64,000 nucleotides of DNA from Phytohabitans flavus (GCF_011764545.1 NZ_AP022870.1:9368001-9432000); one strand, 5' to 3'. Shown: positions 27,668 to 36,497, counted from the first letter of the stretch. The notes: generated by a model from the letters alone, not told the origin. Translations and numbers: made by a program.

Positions 27668-27694
27668 GCCTGGCAGCTTAGTTACTTTGGACGT
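27668..27694. promoter_or_regulatory. 27-bp divergent promoter core between SDR gene and hemG
   Basis: On the minus strand TAAGCT (complement of 27675-27680) fits TANNNT and lies 7 bases before the SDR ATG. On the plus strand TTACTT (27682-27687) lies 7 bases before hemG GTG 27695. Neither start has a Shine-Dalgarno sequence, so both transcripts may be leaderless, with -35 regions inside the opposite coding sequence. Inference from spacing. Confidence 0.35.
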
Positions 27695-29034
27695 GTGAAG
27701 AGACCGCCGAAAGTCGCCGTGATCGGTGGCGGGATCGCCGGACTTGCCGCCGCGATGCGGCTGCGGGACCGCGCGCCTTCCGGCACGACCGTCACGGTGT
27801 ACGAGCAGTCCGGCGCGGTCGGCGGCAAGCTGCGCACCGGTGCGGTGGCCGGCTCGGCGGTGGAGCTTGGCGCGGAGGCGTTCCTGGTCCGCGACCCCGA
27901 GGGCGGCGACTCGGCGGCGGTGGCGCTGGCCCGGCGGGTGGGGTTGAGCGACGCGCTGGTGCACCCCGCGACCGGCCAGGCCGCGCTCGCGCTGCACGGC
28001 ACGCTCGCGCCGATGCCTGGCGGTACCCTCCTCGGCGTACCTGCTGACCTGGAGAAAGTGGCGGCGGTGGCGCGGCCGGCGGCGGAGCGCGACCACGACG
28101 GCGGCCGCCCGTTGCTGGGTCCGGAGGAGGACATCGCGGTCGGCGCGCTGGTCCGGCGGCGACTGGGCGACGAGGTGGTCGACCGGCTGGTGGACCCGCT
28201 GCTCGGCGGGGTGTACGCGGGGCGGGCCGACAGGCTCTCGCTGGCCGCGACGATGCCCGGCCTGGCCCGGGCGGCACGGGTCGAGCACACGCTGAGCGGT
28301 GCGGTGCGGTCCGCGCTGGCCGCCGCGCCACGGCCGCCGGGCCTGCCGGTGTTCGCCACGGTCACCGGGGGCGTGAGCCGGCTGGTGGCGGCGGTGGCCG
28401 AGGCGTCCGGTGCGGAGATCCGGCTTGGTGCGCCGGTGCGCGAGCTGGTGCGGGTGCCCGGCGGGTGGCAGGTCGGACCGGACACCGTGGACGCGGTGGT
28501 GCTGGCGCTGCCGGCTCGCCCGGCGGCGCGGCTGCTCGGCGTGGAGCCGCTGCTGGACTACGCCAGCGTGGCGCTGGTGACGCTCGCCCTGCCCGCCCCG
28601 CGGCTGCCCGAGCTTTCCGGCTTCCTGGTGCCGGCCGGCGAGGGCACGCTGGTCAAGGCGGCCACGTTCTTTTCCACCAAGTGGGCACACATGCGCCGCG
28701 ACGACGGGGTGGCGCTGGTGCGCGCGTCCGTCGGGCGGTACGGCGAGGAGCACCTGCTGCACACCGGCGACCCGGAGCTGGTCCGCACCGTCCACACCGA
28801 ACTGTCTACGTTGGTGGGCATCCCGCTGCCGGAGCCGGTCGACGCGCGGGTGCAGCGCTGGGGCGGCGCGCTGCCGCAGTACCCGGTCGGGCATGTGGCG
28901 CGGGTGGCCGCGCTGCGCGCGACCCTGCCCCGACGGTGGCTCTCGCCGGCGCCGGCTACGACGGTGTCGGCATCCCGATCTGCGTGCGCTCGGGCGAGAC
29001 GGCGGCCGACGACGTACTGAAAGGACTGTCATGA
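27695..29034 (+). CDS. hemG: Protoporphyrinogen/coproporphyrinogen III oxidase (frameshifted in this sequence)
   Basis: An FAD-dependent oxidase of the HemY/CgoX type that in Gram-positive bacteria makes coproporphyrin III. The Rossmann motif 'VAVIGGGIAGLAAAMRL' starts at residue 6; 'GGKLRTG', 'LGAEAFLVRDPEGGD' and 'LVDPLLGGVYAGRADRLS' follow. The C-terminal FAD motif ('LAGAGYDGVGIPICVRSGE') is in another frame: one C seems lost from the run at 28928-28931. Corrected length is 446 residues, normal for the family. The stop overlaps the hemQ ATG by 4 bp. With hemQ it marks the coproporphyrin-dependent heme pathway. cgoX is an alternative name. Confidence 0.93.
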
Positions 29035-29735
29035 GCACGGAACAGACGAACGCTTCGCGCATCAAAGAGCTGAATGCCACCATCCGGTACACGATGTGGT
29101 CGGTCTTCCGCGCCACCGGCCCGCTCCCGGCACTGCGGGACCCGGTGACCGGCGAGGTGGAGTCGCTCTTCGAGCAGTTGGCCGCGAAGGACGTGGTCGT
29201 GCGCGGCACCTATGACGTGTCCGGGCTGCGTGCCGACGCCGACCTCATGGTGTGGTGGCACGCGCCGTCGGCCGAGGCGCTACAGGAGGCGTACGGCCTC
29301 TTCCGCCGCACGGTCCTCGGCCGCCACCTCGCGCCGGTGTGGTCGCAGATGGCGCTGCACCGGCCGGCGGAGTTCAACAAGAGCCACCTCCCGGCGTTTC
29401 TGGCCGGCGAGGAGGCGAGGGCGTATGTGTGCGTGTATCCGTTCGTGCGTTCCTACGAGTGGTATCTGCTGCCGGACGAGGAGCGGCGCGAGATGCTCAG
29501 CGAGCACGGGCAGATGGCGCGCGATTACCCGGACGTGCGCGCCAACACGGTGGCTTCGTTCGCGCTCGGCGACTACGAGTGGATGCTGGCTTTTGAGGCG
29601 GACGAGCTGTACCGCATCGTCGACCTGATGCGCGACCTGCGGGCGTCCCGGGCCCGCCGGCACGTGCGCGAGGAGGTGCCGTTCTACACCGGACGGCGCC
29701 GCTCGGTGCCGGAGCTCGTCACCGCTTTGCCGTGA
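29031..29735 (+). CDS. hemQ: Coproheme decarboxylase (chlorite dismutase family)
   Basis: Carries out the last step of the Gram-positive heme pathway, oxidative decarboxylation of coproheme to heme b. The 234-residue ferredoxin-like fold shows 'TIRYTMWSVFRATG', 'RGTYDVSGLRADADLMVWWH', 'KSHLPAFLAGEEARAYVCVY', 'PFVRSYEWYLLPDEERREM' containing the catalytic Tyr, and the axial His in 'SEHGQMARDYP'. It is translationally coupled to hemG through a 4-bp overlap. Confidence 0.95.
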   Translation: MSTEQTNASRIKELNATIRYTMWSVFRATGPLPALRDPVTGEVESLFEQLAAKDVVVRGTYDVSGLRADADLMVWWHAPSAEALQEAYGLFRRTVLGRHLAPVWSQMALHRPAEFNKSHLPAFLAGEEARAYVCVYPFVRSYEWYLLPDEERREMLSEHGQMARDYPDVRANTVASFALGDYEWMLAFEADELYRIVDLMRDLRASRARRHVREEVPFYTGRRRSVPELVTALP

Positions 29736-29861
29736 GCGAGCGAGTTGGCGCGGCGGCGTCTGGACTGAGCGGTCCCGCCGACGAAGTCGGGGTTTCGGGG
29801 CCGCGAGGGAAGATGTCGCCTTCAGCGCCGCATGAGCGAGCGAACCCGGAAACACAGTGAG

Positions 29862-30299
29862 CTATTTGCCGGCTGACTTTGCCATCGGCACGTGCGGGAT
29901 GCCGTCTTCCAGGTACTCCGGGCCGGTCACCACGTAGCCGTACCGCTCGTAGAAACGCACCAGGTGTGCCTGTGCGTCGAGCACGCTCGGGCGGTCGCCG
30001 ATCTCGTCGAGGGCGGCCGCCATCAGGCGCCCGGACGCGCCGGCGCCACGGTCGGCCGCGGCCACCACGACCCGCCCGATCCGCGCGACACCGCGGGGGT
30101 CGGCCAGGATCCGCAGGTACGCCACGGGTGCGCCGTCCCGGGAAAGCCACACGTGGCGGGTCTCCGGCTCGGTGTCGCGCCCGTCGAGCTCCGGATAGGC
30201 GCACTTCTGCTCGACCACGAACACGTCGACGCGGAGCCGCAGCAGCTCGTACAACGTGCGGACATCGAGGTCGGCGAACGGCGCGACGTGCAGCTCCAT
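29862..30299 (-). CDS. GNAT-family N-acetyltransferase (ElaA type)
   Basis: A 145-residue acetyltransferase resembling ElaA: 'LYELLRLRVDVFVVEQKCAY' near the start, 'YPELDGRDTEPETRHVWL', the acetyl-CoA-binding 'IGRVVVAAADRGAGASGRLM', and 'AQAHLVRFYERYGYVVTG' followed by 'EDGIPHVPM'. The ATG at 30299 gives the usual N-terminus; the longer open frame upstream is not coding. Substrate unknown. Convergent with hemQ; the 126-bp gap holds two copies of a GAGCGAGCGA-type motif and no obvious terminator. Confidence 0.88.
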   Translation of the reverse strand: MELHVAPFADLDVRTLYELLRLRVDVFVVEQKCAYPELDGRDTEPETRHVWLSRDGAPVAYLRILADPRGVARIGRVVVAAADRGAGASGRLMAAALDEIGDRPSVLDAQAHLVRFYERYGYVVTGPEYLEDGIPHVPMAKSAGK

Positions 30300-30411
30300 G
30301 CCTTGATCCTCGCACGTCAGCGGGAAAACACGGTGTGTCGCTTCCACCCAGCGGCCGGCGGTCCGGCAAAGCTCGGTGGAGCCCCAACATACGGTGCCTC
30401 GGAGGAGCAAG

Positions 30412-30687
30412 GTGATCAAGCGAAACAAACTGTTCGGTACGAAGACGCGGGTGACGTTCTGCCTGCCGAAGGACGCACCTCCCGGTGCGGTGAGCGTCGT
30501 CGGCTGCTTCAACGAGTGGGAGCCCGGCCGCCACGTGCTTGTACCGCGCAGTGACGGCACCCGGACCATCACCGTGAAGCTGGAGCCCGGACGATACCGC
30601 TTCCGGTACCTCGCGACCGGTGGCGTGTGGCTCGACGACGATGAGGCCGACCGGATCGACCACGAGGGCGGCGAACTCGTCCTGTGA
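30412..30687 (+). CDS. Isolated CBM48/isoamylase early-set-like domain protein
   Basis: A 91-residue protein that is essentially one immunoglobulin-like glycogen-binding domain of the AMPK-beta/isoamylase early-set type: 'TRVTFCLPKDAPPGAVSVVG', 'CFNEWEPGRHVL' and 'VKLEPGRYRFRYLATGGVWL'. No catalytic domain is attached. GTG 30412 follows GGAGGAG. Such small stand-alone proteins occur in actinobacteria; binding to alpha-glucan is plausible but unproven. Confidence 0.8.
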   Translation: MIKRNKLFGTKTRVTFCLPKDAPPGAVSVVGCFNEWEPGRHVLVPRSDGTRTITVKLEPGRYRFRYLATGGVWLDDDEADRIDHEGGELVL

Positions 30688-30725
30688 GCGCGGCGCCGCC
30701 CGCACCCTACTAGTGAACCGGACCG

Positions 30726-30784
30726 GAGCGTCCCTCGTATTGGTTCAGCCACCCGTTCACGGGCTGGCAACGTGAGGGACGCTC
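30726..30784. repeat. Long inverted repeat upstream of the ESX genes
   Basis: Perfect 11-bp arms, GAGCGTCCCTC (30726-30736) and GAGGGACGCTC (30774-30784), enclose 37 bases that hold a smaller inverted pair (CAGCC/GGCTG-like). It lies after the CBM48-like gene and before the first WXG100 gene, so it could be a terminator, an operator for the T7SS operon or a remnant mobile palindrome. No T tract follows. Confidence 0.6.
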
Positions 30785-30804
30785 TGATCACGGTTGGGGA
30801 TCTT

Positions 30805-30829
30805 GCAGGCAAAACCGACTCTTGCCTGC
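30805..30829. repeat. Second stem-loop upstream of the ESX genes
   Basis: GCAGGCAA (30805-30812) pairs with TTGCCTGC (30822-30829) over a 9-base loop. It follows the larger inverted repeat by about 20 bp and precedes the first WXG100 gene by about 130 bp. Possible transcription terminator or operator; both ideas are unsupported beyond position and symmetry. Confidence 0.5.
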
Positions 30830-30959
30830 CCCAGGGTGGTCTGAGTGGACAAATGGCGTTACCTTCGGGTCGCGAGTATTAGACGCATGGGGATCCATGC
30901 GTCCCAAGGGGAGGCTCCCTGGGACGGGGGGCACGACAGATGAGCGGGGTGAGTCTGCC

Positions 30960-31319
30960 TTGACACAAACTCCAGGGATCGGCAATGTCCACGCGACCCA
31001 GGCGCAGCTGAACCAGATGGCTACGCGCTGCCAGGATGTCCGCGAGCGATTGGCCACGGGCATGGCACAGCTGCTGGACCGGGTGACGGATCTCGGCGGC
31101 AGCGGCATGAGCGGTTCGGCCAACTCCGCGCTGCAAGGCGTGTCTGGCGACCTCAACAACGGCCTTACGAAGATTCTGAATGCGCTGGACGATCTGTCTG
31201 GCAAGATCAGCAGCGCCTCGACACAGTTCGGTGTGCAGGACGACGACGCCGCGTCCACCATCCGCAACGCGGCCGGTGCGACCGGCGACAGCGCCGTCAT
31301 CTCGGCCCTTCGCGGCTGA
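30960..31319 (+). CDS. WXG100-family protein A (Esx-like, lacks a canonical WxG)
   Basis: A helical-hairpin protein of about 119 residues that probably pairs with the next gene product as a secreted heterodimer. The N-terminal helix 'HATQAQLNQMATRCQDVRER' and C-terminal helix 'NGLTKILNALDDLSGKISSA' flank 'SGMSGSANSALQG', where most relatives have W-x-G. No ATG or GTG fits the fold; TTG 30960 has GGGGTGAG about 8 bases upstream and is the likely start. The frame is open upstream to 30822, but that part looks non-coding. First gene of the T7SS substrate operon. Confidence 0.82.
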   Translation: MTQTPGIGNVHATQAQLNQMATRCQDVRERLATGMAQLLDRVTDLGGSGMSGSANSALQGVSGDLNNGLTKILNALDDLSGKISSASTQFGVQDDDAASTIRNAAGATGDSAVISALRG

Positions 31320-31350
31320 CGTCCATCCCTAGTCGAGAGGCGAAATCACG

Positions 31351-31644
31351 ATGACTGATCTGCCCATCACTTACAACTTCGGCGCCATCGCCGACGTGGC
31401 CACCGCCATCGGCACGTTCTCCGGCAGCATGGACGTCGAGCTGGGCGACCTGTACAACGACTTCAAGACGCTCTTCGCGCAGGACTGGCAGGGCTCGGCG
31501 GGTCAGGCGTGCGACGCGGCCCAGCAGCAGTGGAATGCGGGCGCCGACGAGATCAAGGGCGCGCTGCTCCGGCTCGGCCAGGCGCTCGGCGCCTCGTCCG
31601 AGCGCATGCAGCAGGTCGACCAGTCGATCTCCGCCGGCTTCTGA
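31351..31644 (+). CDS. WXG100-family protein B (ESAT-6-like)
   Basis: A 97-residue ESAT-6/CFP-10-like protein: helix 'FGAIADVATAIGTFSGSMDV', the turn motif W-Q-G in 'LFAQDWQGSAGQACDAAQQQ', and helix 'EIKGALLRLGQALGASSERM'. It likely forms a heterodimer with the product of 30960-31319, from which it is separated by 31 bp, and is a T7SS substrate or co-secretion partner. Good purine-rich ribosome binding site (GAGAGGCG). Confidence 0.92.
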   Translation: MTDLPITYNFGAIADVATAIGTFSGSMDVELGDLYNDFKTLFAQDWQGSAGQACDAAQQQWNAGADEIKGALLRLGQALGASSERMQQVDQSISAGF

Positions 31645-31769
31645 TTACACGGCATCGACGCTGACGGGTCCCGGCGGAGGCGAGAGCTCCGCCGGGACCG
31701 GCGTCTGAACCTTGTGCCTGGCAGAGCACGCTGGTAAGTACGTCGCAAGGTTGATACGGGGGTGGCACT

Positions 31770-32747
31770 GTGGTGAGAGACGACGGCGGTGGCGGCGGGA
31801 GCACGACGTACGACTACGAGTCCTTCGGGGACCGGGTCAACGTCGAGGTCACCGACCTGGTCACCTATTGGGAAGAGATGACCCGGCTGTCGGGTGAAGC
31901 CACGGGCGCGGCCAGCAACGCGATGGCCGAGATGCAAATGATGATTCACACCGCGTTGTCCACGCCGCTCGAAGGCGAGGTCCTGCCGGAAGGCCAGCAG
32001 GCGGCCCGGTTCCTCACCCACCGCGTGGGTGACTTCCAGCGGTTCGTCGCCGACGTGTCTCAGGGAATCATCAACATTGGCAACGCGGCGGCCGTCGTCG
32101 CCGAGATGTACGAGGGCTCCGACAACGAAAACGGCGCCAACCTCAACGACATCGGTTTCGTCTTCGGCGACTCCGGTGCCAACGGCCCAAGCGGCTTCCG
32201 CGGCACCGAGACCTTCCAGGAGTGGAAGATGCGGATGGCCGAGGAGACCGGGCAGAACGCGCAGGCCCTGACCGGCGACGAGAGGTACGCGACGAACACC
32301 GTGTCGTACCCGTACGGCACGATCTACACGTTCGGCGACGGCTCCCGCAAGCAGACCTACTCCGGATACGAGTCGGGTCCCAACGGTCAGCTTGTCACGG
32401 TCAGCACGGTGTACATCTACGGGGCGGACGGCACGCTGCTGTCGAGCACGACCGAGCGCAGCTACGAAAACGGGGCCGGGCGCCCGGTCAACACCGTCAC
32501 CACCGCCACCGGCGAGGGCGAGCAGCGCCGGCAGAGCACCACCACGACGACCGAAAACTCCGACGGCAGCGTCACCATCCAAAACCAGACCCAGGTCGGC
32601 GACGAGCCCGCGGGGGAGCCCACGGAGACGACCGTGCGGCGCGACAGCCACCAGGACGGCGGCGTCGAGGCGCCGGTCGGGGACGCCGCCGACCGCCTTG
32701 AGACCGATGGCGACCAGCAGGCCGTTAACAACTACGGCATGGCGTAG
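31770..32747 (+). CDS. T7SS-associated helical protein with Thr/Gly-rich C-terminus
   Basis: A 325-residue protein. Residues about 15-120 are helical and WXG100-like in pattern ('DLVTYWEEMTRLSGEATGAA', 'FLTHRVGDFQRFVADVSQGI'). The rest is rich in T, G, S, E with beta-strand repeats ('GTIYTFGDGSRKQTYSGYES', 'STTERSYENGAGRPVNTVTT'), resembling extended secreted proteins. There is no signal peptide, consistent with ESX export. It lies between the WXG100 pair and a PPE-like gene in the same direction. No named family recognised. Confidence 0.7.
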   Translation: MVRDDGGGGGSTTYDYESFGDRVNVEVTDLVTYWEEMTRLSGEATGAASNAMAEMQMMIHTALSTPLEGEVLPEGQQAARFLTHRVGDFQRFVADVSQGIINIGNAAAVVAEMYEGSDNENGANLNDIGFVFGDSGANGPSGFRGTETFQEWKMRMAEETGQNAQALTGDERYATNTVSYPYGTIYTFGDGSRKQTYSGYESGPNGQLVTVSTVYIYGADGTLLSSTTERSYENGAGRPVNTVTTATGEGEQRRQSTTTTTENSDGSVTIQNQTQVGDEPAGEPTETTVRRDSHQDGGVEAPVGDAADRLETDGDQQAVNNYGMA

Positions 32748-32756
32748 GAGCGCACC

Positions 32757-34799
32757 ATGTCGGACGACTACTTCGGGTACACCACCGGGCAAAACCGGGA
32801 GCTTGTCGAAAACCGCCGCCTGGCGGCCAGGATGGGCGACGACATCAGGTACTACCCGCCGCCGGGAAACGAGACCTACATCGAGCCGACGCCGAATTTC
32901 GCGCAGAGGTTCGAGGGCGGCATATCTCCGGGTGACGAGAGCCGCGACTACTACGCCAACGGCATCGAGCAGATCTACAAGCGGATCATGAGCCAGGACT
33001 CGGTCGTCCTGTACCAGCTCGCCGACCAGTGGTTCGAGCTCAACCAGGTCCTGGACGACCTGCGCACCCGCGTGCTGAAGGCCGCGACGAACCTCAAGGA
33101 GGGCGGCGACGGCGCGGGCGGCAACGGCGGCTGGGCCGGCGCGGGGGCCGACGCGTTCCTCGCCCGCGGGCCGGGCGCCACGCTCAAGTCGATCGACGAC
33201 TGGGAGCAGGCCTCGTACCAGAACTGGATGGGCACGCTGGCGTTGGTAAGCGTGATCAACCAGCGCCGGGGCGAGATGGTGCAGCTTTGGCGTGAGTACA
33301 AAGAGGCGATGGTGTCGCAGAGTCAGATGTGGCTCGACGACCCGCGCAACTACAACTACAGCTCCAACAAGCCGTACTCCTCGCCGGATGACATCCCGCC
33401 TAAGAGCTACGAGGCCGAGCAGTACATCACCTGGATGCGCGATGCGCAGCTCGCCTGGCACCACAAGGCGCAGAAGATCCAGTGGGACATGGCGCAGGAC
33501 TACTGGTCGACGATGAGCCAGGACTACGCCGGCGGCCGGACCACGGTGTACGAGGGACCCACCGACGCGGTGATGCCCAACATGGAGTTCATCGCGCGCT
33601 ACAAGCTCGGCCCGATGCCCAACATCCCCAAGCCCAACATCACGACGCCCGACGGGGTCGACCCCAACATCACGAAGCCGAACGTAGCGAAGCCGGAAAT
33701 CGACGTTCCGAACGTCCAGCAGATCGTGAACGATCCGCAGATCACGGCGCCGAGTGTCGACAACATCCCGACGCCCGACATCACCGCGCCGACCGTCACC
33801 CCGCCGAACATCACCGCGCCGGTCGTGACACCCCCGGCGATCGCGCCGCCCGTGCTGCCGCCCATCGCGCCGCCTGCCCTCACGACCGGCGGCCCGGGCG
33901 GGCTGCCCGCGGTGCGCCCGGGTGCCCTGCCCGCGACCAACGACCTGCTGAGCAACCTCAAGTCCGGTACCGGACCGGGCGTCCTGCGCGCCGGCATGAC
34001 CCCGCCGGGCGGGGAAGGCCTGCCGCCGGGGATGCCGCAGGGTGGACGTCCCGGTCAGGCGCCGCCGCCACCGGCCATCAAGGGCCGCGGTCCGAATCCG
34101 AACACGCCGATGGCTCCGCCGCAGGGCAAGGGCGGCGCCCCCGACAAGACCACGCCCACGAGGCCGGGCACGCCGGCCGCGCCCGGCATGACGAACCAGT
34201 TCGGCGGGCCGCCCGGAACACCGGCGTCGCCGGTCCTGCGTAACCCGCACGCGACGCCTGGGCAGCCGGGCCGGGGCGGTGGCCCGCGCCGCGGTACTCC
34301 GGGCCTGCCGGGCGTGCCCACGCAGCGAAACCCCGACGGCACCAACCTGCGGCCCGACGCCGCCCCGCCGGTGCTGGGCCGCCCCGCGCCGCGTACACCG
34401 GAACGCATGCCCCCGGCGCGCCCCTCGGCAGGGTCCACCAACACTCCTGGCGGCCTGCCCAACCCGCTGGCTCCGCCGCAGCGGCGGACCGCGAGCCCGG
34501 TGGTCGGGCGCTCCGCCCAGGCCGGGCCCGGTGCGCCGCGGCCGCCGGAGCCGACCGCGGGTGTCATGCGTGGCAAGCGCAACGACGGCAACAGCGGGTA
34601 CGAGGCGGAGATCGGCTCCCGGAAGCGGGACGCGAAGGACCCGCAGGTCACGATCGACGAAGAGTTCGACCGGATCAACGCGGTACTCGCGCAGGAGGGC
34701 GCGTGGACGGTGGACACCCCGGGCGGCGGCGTCCTGGACGCGGCGCCGCCTCGTCCGCAGGCGCGGTCGGCGGAGCCGAAGCCGACCCTGGGCACATGA
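32757..34799 (+). CDS. Large PPE/Esx-like T7SS substrate with proline-rich C-terminus
   Basis: A 680-residue protein. The first 270 residues are helical and contain a WXG-like turn ('NGGWAGAGADAFLARGPGAT') flanked by long amphipathic helices, as in PPE or large Esx substrates. The remaining part is low complexity: P-N-I-T repeats ('PNITKPNVAKPEIDVPNV', 'TPPNITAPVVTPPAIAPPVL') and then P/G/R-rich sequence, ending in a short acidic segment ('TIDEEFDRINAVLAQEGAWT'). The stop overlaps the lipoprotein start by 4 bp. Probably exported and surface-exposed (inference). Confidence 0.75.
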   Translation: MSDDYFGYTTGQNRELVENRRLAARMGDDIRYYPPPGNETYIEPTPNFAQRFEGGISPGDESRDYYANGIEQIYKRIMSQDSVVLYQLADQWFELNQVLDDLRTRVLKAATNLKEGGDGAGGNGGWAGAGADAFLARGPGATLKSIDDWEQASYQNWMGTLALVSVINQRRGEMVQLWREYKEAMVSQSQMWLDDPRNYNYSSNKPYSSPDDIPPKSYEAEQYITWMRDAQLAWHHKAQKIQWDMAQDYWSTMSQDYAGGRTTVYEGPTDAVMPNMEFIARYKLGPMPNIPKPNITTPDGVDPNITKPNVAKPEIDVPNVQQIVNDPQITAPSVDNIPTPDITAPTVTPPNITAPVVTPPAIAPPVLPPIAPPALTTGGPGGLPAVRPGALPATNDLLSNLKSGTGPGVLRAGMTPPGGEGLPPGMPQGGRPGQAPPPPAIKGRGPNPNTPMAPPQGKGGAPDKTTPTRPGTPAAPGMTNQFGGPPGTPASPVLRNPHATPGQPGRGGGPRRGTPGLPGVPTQRNPDGTNLRPDAAPPVLGRPAPRTPERMPPARPSAGSTNTPGGLPNPLAPPQRRTASPVVGRSAQAGPGAPRPPEPTAGVMRGKRNDGNSGYEAEIGSRKRDAKDPQVTIDEEFDRINAVLAQEGAWTVDTPGGGVLDAAPPRPQARSAEPKPTLGT

Positions 34800-35401
34800 G
34801 CGCCGCCCCGACATCGGTTGCCGCCGTCCTGCGCGGGGGTGCGGCGGCGCTCGCCGCCGTGCTCCTGCTGGCGGTCGCGGGCTGCGGCGGGTCGGACGAG
34901 CCGGCCGACGGCACGATCACGCTGCCACCCGCGCCGTCGGCCGAGGGGACGTCCGCGCCGCCGCCCGCCGCCGGTGTCGTGTACAAGCTCTCCGGTGACC
35001 TGTGCGAGAAAGCCGACCAGGCCCCGTTCGCCGACCTGTACCCGAAGGAGGACGCACAGCCGCTCGTCAACACCGAGAAGCTGTGCGTGACCCGGCGGAC
35101 CTCGGCGGACAAGAGCATCAGCCTCACCATCGATGCTGACCTGCTGCCGAACGAGGCGGCGGCGAAGCTCTTCGTGGAGACCGGGCGCCGACTGGCGAAG
35201 CGCCCGTTCACCGACGTCACCGGCGCCGGCTCGGACGCGCACTGGAGCGGCGACAAGGACGACGTGAAGCTGACCAGCTACCACGGAAACCTGGTGCTGG
35301 AGGTGCAGGCCGCCGCCAACGTCGCGGACGGGATGCCCGACGACGTCGTGCAGCGCCTCGTGCGTGTCGCGGAGGGTACGTACGCGAAGTTGGCGCCATG
35401 A
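34796..35401 (+). CDS. Lipoprotein in the T7SS operon, hypothetical
   Basis: A 201-residue protein with a clear lipobox ('AAVLLLAVAGCGGSDE', Cys about 28), a Ser/Pro/Ala spacer, then a compact alpha/beta domain beginning 'VVYKLSGDLCEKADQAPFAD' with two further cysteines that could form a disulfide. ATGA overlaps at both ends couple its translation to the flanking genes. It resembles small DUF3558-like actinobacterial lipoproteins, but I am not sure of the family. Probably an envelope accessory of the secretion system. Confidence 0.75.
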   Translation: MSAAPTSVAAVLRGGAAALAAVLLLAVAGCGGSDEPADGTITLPPAPSAEGTSAPPPAAGVVYKLSGDLCEKADQAPFADLYPKEDAQPLVNTEKLCVTRRTSADKSISLTIDADLLPNEAAAKLFVETGRRLAKRPFTDVTGAGSDAHWSGDKDDVKLTSYHGNLVLEVQAAANVADGMPDDVVQRLVRVAEGTYAKLAP

Positions 35402-36495
35402 CGGACGAGGATCCCGGTGACCTGGCTCCTGGTGCGCGCTTCGCGATGAGCGTGATCCACCCGGGCTCGCCGACCTTGCAGGTGCGCTTCCGGCAGGGCG
35501 TGCTCGTTACGCCGTACGGCTTTCCGGACTGGCCGCTCTGTGCCCGCGCGGTGGTGGAGCTGCCGGCGCCCGACCCGGCGCTGTCCCTCGAGGAGCAGCG
35601 GATTCTGGACGTGCTCGCGGCCAACGCGGCGATGTCCAGGACGGCCGGGGAGCCGGACGGCGATCCACTGTGGCCGGTGACGGCGGCGGGCACGCTCGGC
35701 GGTGGCCGGGACGGTGCGGTACCGACGCCGGCCGGCTGGTGCTGGGCGCACGTGGGTGCCCCTGACGCGGCTCGGCTGCTCGCGCTGGTGCCGGTCGAGC
35801 TGCACGGTTCGTACCGCCACGCGGGCGGGGTGCGCCAGCTGCCGGTGACCGGGCGCGGGCTGCGCGCCGAGGCCGAGCCGCTGTCCGTGGCGCCGGCCGT
35901 CGGCGACGAGGTACCCGATGACCTGCTCGATCTGCTGGAGAGCGCGCTGGGGTGGCCGCTGCCGCCGGCGTACCGGCGCTTCCTGGTCGAGACGAACGGT
36001 GCCGGCCCGGCGGCGCCCGCGGTGCTCCCGCCCTTCGGCTTCGTGGCCGACCAGCAGCTGTTCGGCATCGCCCGGGAGGACCGGCACCAGGATCTGTCCT
36101 ATGTGGGCGAATGGGTGCGCGACCGGCTGACCGTCGACTTCCTGCCGATCGGGTACGTGCAGGGTGGCCTGCTGGCGGTCAAGGTCTCCGGCGACGACCT
36201 GGACTCGGTCTGGTACCTGGACGACGACGATCCGCGCGACCGCGAGGCGTTCGGGCCGGAGGAGGTCTGCGCCCACCTGCTGTACCGGTGCGCGGACAGC
36301 GTCGACGACCTGTGGACGCGGCTGGTGCGCCCGCCGGCGGCGCTCGTGGAGCTGGCCGGCCGGTGGGCGGGGCAGGTGACCCAGGTGCGGGACGAGCTGG
36401 TCGGTTCGGGCCTGCCGGCGCGGATGAAGGCGCCCTGGCAGCCGTCGGCCCGGCCTGGCCGCGACCCTGTCGCCACGATGTTCGAGGCCGGGTGA
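35398..36495 (+). CDS. SMI1/KNR4 (SUKH) family protein
   Basis: A 365-residue cytosolic protein. A SUKH-like domain spans about residues 170-280 ('LLDLLESALGWPLPPAYRRF', 'LVETNGAGPA', 'DFLPIGYVQGGLLAVKVSGD', 'DSVWYLDDDDP'), a fold widely used by immunity proteins of polymorphic toxin systems. The first 165 residues are a separate alpha/beta domain with 'GWCWAHVGAPDAARLLALVP'. It overlaps both neighbours by about 4 bp. An immunity or effector-handling role is plausible given the giant toxin 4 kb downstream. Confidence 0.78.
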   Translation: MTDEDPGDLAPGARFAMSVIHPGSPTLQVRFRQGVLVTPYGFPDWPLCARAVVELPAPDPALSLEEQRILDVLAANAAMSRTAGEPDGDPLWPVTAAGTLGGGRDGAVPTPAGWCWAHVGAPDAARLLALVPVELHGSYRHAGGVRQLPVTGRGLRAEAEPLSVAPAVGDEVPDDLLDLLESALGWPLPPAYRRFLVETNGAGPAAPAVLPPFGFVADQQLFGIAREDRHQDLSYVGEWVRDRLTVDFLPIGYVQGGLLAVKVSGDDLDSVWYLDDDDPRDREAFGPEEVCAHLLYRCADSVDDLWTRLVRPPAALVELAGRWAGQVTQVRDELVGSGLPARMKAPWQPSARPGRDPVATMFEAG

Positions 36496-36497
36496 TC

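Noticed and set aside
29731..29845. Short GAGCGAGCGA-type repeats (also near 1741 and 25796) as insertion-sequence ends or attachment sites
   Set aside because: Only 10-12 bp, without terminal duplications, transposase or integrase nearby; noted as a possible genus-specific intergenic motif.
31503..34814. Long minus-strand frame of 1,103 codons opposite the ESX substrates
   Set aside because: Antisense shadow of genes with clear WXG/PPE-like features; arginine- and histidine-rich with no recognisable domain.
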